From assembly GCF_024701975.1 (NCBI RefSeq), contig NZ_JANLNM010000005.1:427841-491840 (forward strand): a stretch of 64,000 nucleotides of DNA, given 5' to 3'. The notes beneath the pieces are model-generated. The model had not been told where the DNA came from and ran no database searches. It saw only the letters and a list, made by a program, of their open reading frames with translations. Positions within the stretch are counted from its first letter, which is position 1. The number at the start of each line of letters is the position of its first letter. Below, one piece after another: positions 19,795 through 26,990 of the stretch. The stretch is from Variovorax sp. ZS18.2.2. Lineage in GTDB: Bacteria > Pseudomonadota > Gammaproteobacteria > Burkholderiales > Burkholderiaceae_C. The position numbers and the translations under genes were made by a program.

Positions 19795-20925
19795 TTACTT
19801 CTTCGTGACCTGGCCGTCCTGCGTCATGCGGCAGGCGGCGACGATGTCGTCTTCGAGGTCGATCTTGAGCGCACCTTCCTTCGTGACGATGAGCTTGAGG
19901 AAGTCGAGCACGTTGCGCGCATAAAGCGCCGACGCATCGGCCGCCACGAGCGCCGCGAGGTTGGTTTCGCCGACGATGGTCACGCCGTGCTTCACCACGG
20001 TCCTGTCGGCCTCCGACAGCGGGCAGTTGCCGCCCACGCCGTCGGCGCCTTTGCCGGCGGCGATGTCCACGATCACCGAGCCGGGCTTCATGGACTTGAC
20101 CATGTCCTCGGTGATGAGCGTCGGCGCGGCGCGCCCGGGAATGAGCGCGGTGCTGATGACGATGTCGGCCAGCGCCACGCGCTTGGCGACCTCGACCTGC
20201 TGGCGCGCGAGCCAGCTCGGGGGCATCGGCTTGGCGTAGCCGCCGACGCCGACAGCGGCTTCCTTTTCTTCATCGGTGTCGTACGAGACCTCGATGAACT
20301 TGCCGCCCAGCGATTCGATCTGCTCCTTGACGCTCGGGCGAACGTCGGAGGCTTCGATGACGGCGCCCAGGCGTTTGGCCGTGGCGATCGCCTGCAGGCC
20401 GGCCACGCCGACGCCCAGGATGACGACGCGGGCGGCCTTCACGGTGCCTGCGGCGGTCATGAGCATCGGGAAGAAGCGCTGGTAGCGGTCGGCCGCGATC
20501 ATCACGGCCTTGTAGCCGGCGATGTTGGCTTGCGAAGAGAGCACGTCCATGCTCTGGGCGCGGGTGGTGCGCGGCGCGGCTTCGAGGGCGAAGCCGGTCA
20601 CGCCGGCCGACGCCAGGCGCTGCAGGCCGGCGGCATCGAACGGATTGAGCATGCCGATGACGACGGCGCCGGATTTCATCAGCCCGGCCTCGGCGTCGCT
20701 GGGCGTGCGCACCTTGAGCACCATGTCGGCGGACAGCGCGCCGGCCTGGTCCGTGATTTCCGCGCCGGCGGTCTGGTAAGCCGCATCGGTGACGCTGGCT
20801 GCGACGCCGGCTCCCGACTGAACACGAACGATGTGCCCGGAAGCGACCAGTTTCTTCACCGTTTCGGGTGTCACGGCCACTCGGGTTTCGCCAGCCGCGG
20901 TTTCGGCAGGCACGCCTATCAGCAT
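19795..20925 (-). CDS. pntAa: NAD(P) transhydrogenase subunit alpha, NAD-binding part
   Basis: 376-residue soluble domain I of transhydrogenase, related to alanine dehydrogenase. It begins MLIGVPAETAAGETRVAVTP and has the NAD-binding Rossmann motif VVILGVGVAGLQAIA. The family marker RPSVKEQIESLGGKF and the mobile-loop region GGYAKPMPP are present. A GAGGAGA site precedes the ATG. It is the first gene of pntAa-pntAb-pntB, with 26 bp to pntAb, and its promoter lies in the 428-bp gap upstream. Confidence 0.96.
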   Translation of the reverse strand: MLIGVPAETAAGETRVAVTPETVKKLVASGHIVRVQSGAGVAASVTDAAYQTAGAEITDQAGALSADMVLKVRTPSDAEAGLMKSGAVVIGMLNPFDAAGLQRLASAGVTGFALEAAPRTTRAQSMDVLSSQANIAGYKAVMIAADRYQRFFPMLMTAAGTVKAARVVILGVGVAGLQAIATAKRLGAVIEASDVRPSVKEQIESLGGKFIEVSYDTDEEKEAAVGVGGYAKPMPPSWLARQQVEVAKRVALADIVISTALIPGRAAPTLITEDMVKSMKPGSVIVDIAAGKGADGVGGNCPLSEADRTVVKHGVTIVGETNLAALVAADASALYARNVLDFLKLIVTKEGALKIDLEDDIVAACRMTQDGQVTKK

Positions 20926-21052
20926 AGAGATCTCCTCAGGGGAAGGGGCAGCACGGAATGCGGGCAGAGCTTACAGCAAGATTACAGATGCTCGTGTCGC
21001 GAGAATGTCGCAGCGAGTTTGCCTGCCAAGCCCCATGCGTGCTATCGGTATA

Positions 21053-21069
21053 GCTATCTAATTTATAGC
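21053..21069. repeat. Short inverted repeat GCTAT-N7-ATAGC, copy 2
   Basis: GCTAT-CTAATTT-ATAGC has the same arms and the same 7-nt AT-rich spacer length as the element at 6241-6257. Both copies are intergenic, which suggests a dispersed element rather than a regulator site specific to one gene. Confidence 0.5.
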
Positions 21070-21238
21070 GACTTCGGGTATTTGCCGGTCGGAGCCGGCA
21101 GTCTCGCCCGAAGCCCGGATCGGCTTCTTGACCCCGATCAAGAACCCATGGATCAGGGCCGATGCGTAAACGACAGCATGTCGAATAACAGCATTTGTAT
21201 TTAACTGTAGCTAACTCTATTTAGCATTCATTCGAAAA

Positions 21239-21251
21239 ACGCAATTTGCGT
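21239..21251. promoter_or_regulatory. Palindrome upstream of the response regulator, possible operator
   Basis: ACGCAA-T-TTGCGT is a perfect 6-bp inverted repeat around one central base, lying in the AT-rich stretch about 100 bp before the response-regulator start. Position and symmetry suit a dimeric regulator, possibly autoregulation, but this is inference only. Confidence 0.3.
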
Positions 21252-21353
21252 GCATTAGTTGCAATCTCTATTTCTTACGTCAGACGCAGATAGATACACT
21301 TCTGACCAATCGCCCGCTCACTGAGGCTGGCGAAGGGAGGAAAAGGGGATGGA

Positions 21354-22067
21354 ATGCGTATTGCCGTACTGGACAACGGGGCGGAACAGCTCAAGTTGAT
21401 CAACCACACCATGACGGGACTCGGGCACGAGTCCCACATGTACACCGAAGGAAAAACGCTGCTGCAGTCATTGCGCAGGCAGACCTTCGACCTGTTGATC
21501 CTCGATTGGAGTCTTCCGGATATCAAGGGGCTCGATGTCGTGAAGGCCATCCGGCATGAACTCAAGAGCCGGCTCCCCATACTTTTCGTGACCGACCGGC
21601 GCGATGAGGCCGACATGGTCGAGGCCCTCAACAGCGGCGCCGACGATTTCATGGCCAAGCCCATCCGCGCGGGCGAGCTCGAGGCCCGCGTCAACGCACT
21701 GCTGCGCCGTTCCTATCCGGCGAAGCACGAGTCCGAACTGGTTTTCGGCCCCTACCACTTCTACCCGCCTTCGCGCCTGCTGAAGGTCCGGGGCAAGCCG
21801 GTCGAACTGAAGAACCGCGAGTACGAACTGGCGCTGTTCCTGTTCCAGAACCTGGGGCGCCTGCTCTCGCGCGAACACCTGCACGAGGCGGTGTGGGGGC
21901 TGGGTGTCGAGGCGCTCTCGCGCTCGCTCGACACCCACGTGTCACGCCTGCGGACCAAGCTTGACCTCCGCCCCGCAAATGGCTTCCTGCTGCTGGCCAT
22001 CTACGGACTGGGCTACCGGCTCGAAACGATCGAGGCGAACACCCTGACCGCGACCGCCTCGCGATAG
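21354..22067 (+). CDS. Orphan OmpR/PhoB-family response regulator
   Basis: 237-residue two-domain regulator. The receiver domain (1-118) has the phospho-acceptor Asp51 in LILDWSLPDIKGLDV, the conserved Thr80 and Lys102. The winged-helix output domain (about 127-225) has KNREYELALFLFQNLGRLLSREHL and ends in the HVSRLRTKLDL recognition region. The N-terminal acidic pocket reads VLDNG, with Asp7 followed by Asn rather than a second acidic residue. No histidine kinase gene is adjacent on either side. An out-of-frame ATG five bases upstream is ignored; GGGAGG lies upstream. Confidence 0.9.
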   Translation: MRIAVLDNGAEQLKLINHTMTGLGHESHMYTEGKTLLQSLRRQTFDLLILDWSLPDIKGLDVVKAIRHELKSRLPILFVTDRRDEADMVEALNSGADDFMAKPIRAGELEARVNALLRRSYPAKHESELVFGPYHFYPPSRLLKVRGKPVELKNREYELALFLFQNLGRLLSREHLHEAVWGLGVEALSRSLDTHVSRLRTKLDLRPANGFLLLAIYGLGYRLETIEANTLTATASR

Positions 22068-22156
22068 CCCTCGGCGCGATGGCGCCAACGCTACAGGCCG
22101 GGAATCTCCGCGGAGCTACAGTCTCGAACCGCATCCCCGCAACAAGGAATGAGACG

Positions 22157-22597
22157 ATGAACCGCATGACCCGGCTGCTGCTCGCCATCACGCTGCTCTG
22201 GAGCAGCTTCACCGGCCTAGCTGCCGCCCAGGACATCGTCGAGGCCAGCGACATGGTGCGCGGCGGCATGCAGGCGATCCAGATGATCGACCAGGGCAAG
22301 GCCGGCGAACTCTGGGACGGCGCCACGCCGGCCACCCGCCAGCGCGTGACCCGCGCCGACTTCATGGGCAAGATCGCCGGCAGCCGCGCATCGCTCGGCG
22401 CGCCCCGGCAGCGCACCTGGGTGGCGGTCAACCGCCAGGTCGTGGCCGACGCCGATGCGGACACGGCCGGCCAGTACGTCAGCGTCGAATACGAGACCCG
22501 CTTCGCCAACAAGCCCGAGGGCACCCTGCGCGAACTCGTGAGCTTTCACCTCGACCGCGACCGCACCTGGCGCTTCAGCGGCTACGTGCTGCGATAG
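22157..22597 (+). CDS. Secreted DUF4019-family protein
   Basis: 146-residue exported protein. The N-terminus MNRMTRLLLAITLLWSS with cleavage near GLAAAQ is a clear signal peptide. The mature part holds the DUF4019 pattern: ADFMGKIAGSRASLGAPRQR, and then QYVSVEYETRFANK and HLDRDRTWRFSGYVLR. The function of this family is unknown; the fold is probably a small periplasmic beta-rich domain. The ATG at 22157 has AAGGAAT upstream. It lies 89 bp after the response-regulator gene in the same direction and could be its cotranscribed target or a coincidental neighbour. Confidence 0.8.
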   Translation: MNRMTRLLLAITLLWSSFTGLAAAQDIVEASDMVRGGMQAIQMIDQGKAGELWDGATPATRQRVTRADFMGKIAGSRASLGAPRQRTWVAVNRQVVADADADTAGQYVSVEYETRFANKPEGTLRELVSFHLDRDRTWRFSGYVLR

Positions 22598-22610
22598 CAA
22601 GCAGCCAGCC

Positions 22611-23105
22611 ATGGCCGCGCGCTGGAAGCCCAACGTCACCGTGGCCGCGGTGATCGAGCAGAACGGCCGCTTCCTGCTGGTCGAGGAGCACGCCGCCGAC
22701 GGCCTCATGCTCAACACGCCCGCCGGTCACCTCGACCCCGGCGAATCGCCGGCCGAAGGGTGCATCCGTGAAACGCTTGAGGAAACCGCCCACCACTTCA
22801 CCCCCACCGCGCTCGTCGGCATCTACATGGCACGTTCGCAGCCGAAGGCCGAACAGGGAGAAGACGTGACCTACATGCGCTTCGCCTTCACCGGCGTGCT
22901 CGGCGCCAAAGAAGAAGGCCGTGCGCTCGACGAAGGCATCGTGCGCACGCTGTGGATGACGCCCGACGAAATCCGCGCCAGCGTGGCGCGGCATCGCAGC
23001 CCGTTGCTGCTGCAGTGCGTCGAAGACTACCTGGCCGGCCAGCGCCACCCGCTCGAACTGGTCCACATCGACGAATCGGTGCGGACCCCGCCGCTCAGAG
23101 GCTGA
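22611..23105 (+). CDS. nudJ: NUDIX hydrolase, NudJ-like
   Basis: 164-residue NUDIX enzyme. The Nudix box GHLDPGESPAEGCIRETLEE is complete (residues 39-58), with the metal-binding Glu residues of REtlEE. Similarity in start (KPNVTVAAVIEQNGRFLLVEE) and end (LLLQCVEDYLAGQRHPL) points to NudJ, a phosphatase acting on thiamine pyrophosphate precursors and nucleoside di/triphosphates. In E. coli nudJ also sits beside mnmA; here the two are convergent with 29 bp between stops. It follows the DUF4019 gene by 13 bp. Confidence 0.92.
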   Translation: MAARWKPNVTVAAVIEQNGRFLLVEEHAADGLMLNTPAGHLDPGESPAEGCIRETLEETAHHFTPTALVGIYMARSQPKAEQGEDVTYMRFAFTGVLGAKEEGRALDEGIVRTLWMTPDEIRASVARHRSPLLLQCVEDYLAGQRHPLELVHIDESVRTPPLRG

Positions 23106-23134
23106 GAGGCAATTCGGCGTGGCCGAGCAGCCTC

Positions 23135-24235
23135 TCAGACGATGACGCCGCCCCCGAGGCAGCGCTCGCCGTCGTAGAGCACGGCCGACTGCCCCGGCGT
23201 CACGGCCCATTGCGGCGCGCCGAAGCGCAGACTGAAAGCGCCGTTGGCGCCATCGGAGAGTTCGCAGCCCGCATCTGCCTGCCGGTAACGGGCCTTCGAG
23301 CCGTAGCTGCCCGGCGCGGGCGCTGCGCCCGACACCCAGCTCGCATCGTCCGCATTCAGCGCCGACGACAGCAGCCACGGATGATCGTGCCCCTGCACCA
23401 CCCACAGCGTGTTCTTCTCGACGTCCTTGCGCGCCACGAACCAGGGCGAATGGTCCCCGGAGCCGCGTTGCGCGCCCTTCTCCTTGACACCGCCGATGCC
23501 CAGCCCCTGCCGCTGCCCCAGCGTGTAGAAGCTCAGGCCCTGGTGCTCGCCCAGCTTGCGGCCGCGGTCGTCCTTGATCGGGCCCGGCTCCTTGGAGATG
23601 TAGCGGTTCAGGAAGTCTCGGAACGGCCGCTCGCCGATGAAGCAGATGCCGGTCGAGTCTTTCTTCTTCGCATTGGGCAGGCCGATTTCTTCGGCGATGC
23701 GGCGCACCTCGGTCTTGTGCAGTTCGCCGACCGGGAACAGCGTCTTCGACAGCTGCGCCTGGTTCAGGCGGTGCAGGAAATAGCTCTGGTCCTTCGACGC
23801 GTCGAGCCCCTTGAGCAGCTCGTGCCGGCCGGTGGCCTCGTTCAGTCGCACCCGCGCGTAATGGCCCGTCGCGATCTTCTCGGCACCCAGGCGCATCGCA
23901 TGGTCGAGAAAGGCCTTGAACTTGATCTCGGCGTTGCACAGCACATCGGGGTTCGGCGTGCGGCCGGCCTTGTACTCGCGCAGGAACTCGGCGAACACGC
24001 GGTCCTTGTAGTCGGCGGCGAAGTTGACGTGCTCGATCTCGATGCCCAGCACGTCGGCCACGCTGGCGGCGTCGATGAAGTCGATGTTCGACGAGCAGTA
24101 CTCGCTGTCGTCGTCGTCTTCCCAGTTCTTCATGAAGATGCCGACCACCTCGTGCCCCTGCTGCTTGAGCAGGTGCGCGGTGACGGCGGAGTCCACTCCG
24201 CCGCTCAGTCCGACCACGATCCGTTGCTTTGCCAT
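23135..24235 (-). CDS. mnmA: tRNA-specific 2-thiouridylase MnmA
   Basis: 366-residue enzyme that thiolates U34 of tRNAs for Lys, Glu and Gln. The PP-loop is SGGVDS (residues 11-16). The two catalytic cysteines are Cys100 in NPDVLCN and Cys198 in STGICFIGE. The C-terminal GGGVI ending is typical. All key residues are present, so the protein should be functional. It is preceded by the luciferase-like gene in the same orientation, about 58 bp away. Confidence 0.97.
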   Translation of the reverse strand: MAKQRIVVGLSGGVDSAVTAHLLKQQGHEVVGIFMKNWEDDDDSEYCSSNIDFIDAASVADVLGIEIEHVNFAADYKDRVFAEFLREYKAGRTPNPDVLCNAEIKFKAFLDHAMRLGAEKIATGHYARVRLNEATGRHELLKGLDASKDQSYFLHRLNQAQLSKTLFPVGELHKTEVRRIAEEIGLPNAKKKDSTGICFIGERPFRDFLNRYISKEPGPIKDDRGRKLGEHQGLSFYTLGQRQGLGIGGVKEKGAQRGSGDHSPWFVARKDVEKNTLWVVQGHDHPWLLSSALNADDASWVSGAAPAPGSYGSKARYRQADAGCELSDGANGAFSLRFGAPQWAVTPGQSAVLYDGERCLGGGVIV

Positions 24236-24293
24236 AAGCCCGCCATTGTCCCAGCCCGGAGGTAGCGGGCTCGGGCGTGGGGGAAATCGGCCT

Positions 24294-25271
24294 TTAGCGG
24301 ATGCCGGCCAGCAGCTCGTAGGAGCGCAATCGCGCCGGGTGGTCGAACACCTGCGAGGTGATCATCAATTCATCGGCCCCGGTGCGCGCCACGAAGGCCT
24401 CGACGCCCTTGCGCACCGTCTCGACCGAGCCGACCGCCGAGCACGACAGCACCGAGTCGAGCAGCGCGTTTTCCGCCGGCCCGACCTTCTGGCGGTAGTT
24501 CTCCACCGGCGGCGGCAGACGGCCGGGCCGGCCGCTGCGCAGGTTGACGAAAGCCTGCTGCCACGAGGTGGCGCGGAACTCGGCCTCCTCGTCGGTGTCG
24601 GCCGCGAACACGTTGAAGCCCAGCATCACGTACGGCTTCTTCAGCTGCGCCGAGGGCTTGAAGGTCTCGCGGTAGATCTGGATGGCCTGCATGATCTGCT
24701 GCGGCGCGAAGTGCGAGGCAAAGGCATAGGGCAGGCCCAGGTGCGCCGCCAGCTGCGCGCCGAAGGTGCTGGAGCCGAGGATCCACACCGGCACCTCCAG
24801 CCCCTCACCCGGCACGGCCCGCACCGGCTGCTGCGGCGTCTTCGACATGAAGTCCATCAGCTCGACCACGTCCTGCGGAAACTGGTCGGCGTCCGATTCG
24901 AGGTTGCGGCGCAGCGCGCGCGCCGTGCGCTGGTCGGAGCCGGGCGCACGCCCCAGGCCCAGGTCGACGCGCCCCGGGTACAGCGACTCCAGCGTGCCGA
25001 ACTGCTCGGCGATCACCAGCGGCGAATGGTTCGGCAGCATCACGCCCCCGGCGCCGATGCGGATCGACGAGGTGCCCGCCCCGATGTACGACAGCAGCAC
25101 CGCGGTAGCGGCGCTCGCGATGCCCGGCATGCCGTGGTGCTCGGCGAGCCAGTAGCGCGTGTAGCCGAGCTTTTCGCCGTGCTGCGCCAGCGAGAGCGAG
25201 TTGCGGAACGACTGCGCGGCGTCGCTGCCCTCGGTGATGGGGGAGAGGTCGAGGATCGAGAACGGAATCAT
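24294..25271 (-). CDS. LLM-class flavin-dependent oxidoreductase
   Basis: 325-residue luciferase-like (alkanal monooxygenase type) flavoprotein of the group close to E. coli YhbW. It begins MIPFSILDLSPITEGSDAAQ, then YTRYWLAEHHGMPGIAS and IRIGAGGVMLPNHSPL, which are family hallmarks. The FMN-contacting VDLGLGRAPGSD segment follows. The substrate is unknown. The ATG at 25271 matches the family start; another ATG pair lies 12 bp upstream. It follows the zinc-ribbon protein gene by 45 bp and may be read through from that operon. Confidence 0.9.
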   Translation of the reverse strand: MIPFSILDLSPITEGSDAAQSFRNSLSLAQHGEKLGYTRYWLAEHHGMPGIASAATAVLLSYIGAGTSSIRIGAGGVMLPNHSPLVIAEQFGTLESLYPGRVDLGLGRAPGSDQRTARALRRNLESDADQFPQDVVELMDFMSKTPQQPVRAVPGEGLEVPVWILGSSTFGAQLAAHLGLPYAFASHFAPQQIMQAIQIYRETFKPSAQLKKPYVMLGFNVFAADTDEEAEFRATSWQQAFVNLRSGRPGRLPPPVENYRQKVGPAENALLDSVLSCSAVGSVETVRKGVEAFVARTGADELMITSQVFDHPARLRSYELLAGIR

Positions 25272-25316
25272 GGGCGCCATCATGGCGCGATCCGTCCAAC
25301 GCCGCCGCGGCAGGGG

Positions 25317-26990
25317 CTATTCGGTTTGATATAGCGTCGAAACGCTCGCGAAGTCCCGGCCGTTCTGCTCCACGTCCACCTGGAACGGCACGCTCTCGCC
25401 CGGCGCGATGGCCGGCAGGTTTTCCACCAGCTTGAAGCCGGTGAGCTGCCCGTTGCGGTCGCGCAGGCTCACCCACAGCCGCACCTTGCCGATGATGGCG
25501 TTGCCCGGGTTCTTCACGCTGCCCGTGACCTCCACGCTCTTGTAGGTGAAGCGCTGGCTGAAGTTGAGCAGCACGCTGCCCAGCTCGGCCTTGGTGCCGG
25601 TCACCTTCACTTCGAGCGGCTTGCGCGGCCCCGGCAATGCAGCGCGGCGCATCGGCTTCCATTCGATGCGGGTCGAGGTGAAGCGCTCCATGTCCTCCGG
25701 CTCCAGGAAGATCGGGAAGCGCTCGCCCGGGTAGAGGTACGCGAGGCCCGCGATGTTGGTCGTGCCATGCGCCTTGCTGCCGCTGAAGCGCGAGATCACG
25801 CCGCCGGGTGCGAGCACGATCGCATCGGTGCTGCGGTTCACCAGCTCGCCCAGAAACAGCCGCTGCTGGATGTTGTTGCGCCCATCGACCAGCGGCAGCA
25901 GCTCGAGATCCTTCGGATCGAAGCGCTCGCTGTCCTCGGCCAGCAGGTCCTCGGTGCCCAGACGCAGGTCGGGGTTGAAGCTCTCCGGCCCGGCCGCGGT
26001 GCGGATCACCCGGTCGGCATTGAGCACCGGCGTGCGCGAGCCCGAGGCATCGACGATGTTGTAGCCGATGCGGTAGTCCCAGGCCGCGATCGCCGCCGCG
26101 CGGCCGAAGCGGGCGACGCTCACGTCCACCGAGGTCTGCGCGCCGGGCTTGAGTTCGGTCGCCTGCGCATAGCCATGGCCGAAGCCGATTACCTGTCCGG
26201 CGTCGTCGTACAGCGTGGCCAGCACGTCGATGCCGCCGACGATGGCCGCGTCCTTGCGCGTGTTGTCGATGCGGCCCACCAGCCGCACGCGGTCGCCCTG
26301 CTGCACCAGGCGCACGCGCGAGAAGGTCATGCGCGGCCCCTCGACCGCGTTGTAGGGCTCGGCGAGCTTCTGCACCTGCAGCGTCTGCCGCGTCACGTTC
26401 TTTCCGTTCGGCATGTCGACCAGCGCGGGCGCGCTCTCGCCCGGCTCCAGCACGAAGATCGGCAGCGTCTCGGTGCGTTCGTCGACCTTGCTGTCGCCGT
26501 CGTAGTAGGTTGCCCGGATGCCCGCGCGCGACAGCGGCCTGCCGGTTTCGTTGCGCGCCACCACCAGCAGCTTGGGTTGTGCCGAACTGCCGCTGCCCAC
26601 CAGCACCTGCCGCGGCTCGCCGAGCTTCAGGCCCTCCACCGGGATGGTGCGGTCGACAAACGCCGCCACCGCAGGCGTCGCACCGGCGGGCTGGCGCGAC
26701 GCAATCAGCAACTCGGCGATGCGCGCCACCAGCAGCACGGCCAGCACGACGGCAATGCCGATGCCGACCTTGCGCAGCATCAGCTTCTGCCGCAACGCCT
26801 CTTCGGCGGCGAGCCGCCGGCCCGCCTCGTTCTTGACCTGGTCCAGCACGCGCTCGAGCCGGTCGGAGACCTTGTCTTCCACCAGCGTGACCGAGCCGCA
26901 GTGGTCGCAGGTGTATTCGTTGAGGCCGGTGCGCTTGAGCACGCTGCTGCCGCATTCGCCGCACTTGAGCGTCTGGAGGTCGATGGTCAT
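25317..26990 (-). CDS. Membrane-anchored zinc-ribbon protein of unknown function
   Basis: 557-residue protein I do not recognise by name. At the N-terminus a zinc ribbon CGEC-x14-CDHC uses Cys10, 13, 28 and 31. A charged helical stretch leads to a single transmembrane helix (about 75-97). The remaining 450 residues should be outside the membrane and look like repeated beta-sandwich modules (phrases such as LVGRIDNTRKDAAIVGGIDV and VTGSVKNPGNAIIGKVRLWV) of the FxLyD/DUF3426 kind. The start ATG overlaps the DUF5682 stop (ATGA), so it is translationally coupled and is the last gene of the MoxR/vWA operon. A sensor or anchor linking the cytoplasmic AAA+ machinery to the envelope is an inference. 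Confidence 0.75.
   Translation of the reverse strand: MTIDLQTLKCGECGSSVLKRTGLNEYTCDHCGSVTLVEDKVSDRLERVLDQVKNEAGRRLAAEEALRQKLMLRKVGIGIAVVLAVLLVARIAELLIASRQPAGATPAVAAFVDRTIPVEGLKLGEPRQVLVGSGSSAQPKLLVVARNETGRPLSRAGIRATYYDGDSKVDERTETLPIFVLEPGESAPALVDMPNGKNVTRQTLQVQKLAEPYNAVEGPRMTFSRVRLVQQGDRVRLVGRIDNTRKDAAIVGGIDVLATLYDDAGQVIGFGHGYAQATELKPGAQTSVDVSVARFGRAAAIAAWDYRIGYNIVDASGSRTPVLNADRVIRTAAGPESFNPDLRLGTEDLLAEDSERFDPKDLELLPLVDGRNNIQQRLFLGELVNRSTDAIVLAPGGVISRFSGSKAHGTTNIAGLAYLYPGERFPIFLEPEDMERFTSTRIEWKPMRRAALPGPRKPLEVKVTGTKAELGSVLLNFSQRFTYKSVEVTGSVKNPGNAIIGKVRLWVSLRDRNGQLTGFKLVENLPAIAPGESVPFQVDVEQNGRDFASVSTLYQTE

Larger units (their letters stand above)
20926..21353. other. Divergent promoter region between pntAa and the response regulator
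   Basis: This 428-bp gap separates two divergent genes. The half near the response regulator (about 21180-21300) is clearly AT-richer than the rest of the window. It holds a GCTAT-N7-ATAGC repeat (21053-21069) and a perfect palindrome (21239-21251). I see no coding sequence and no promoter hexamers good enough to assign. Confidence 0.6.
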
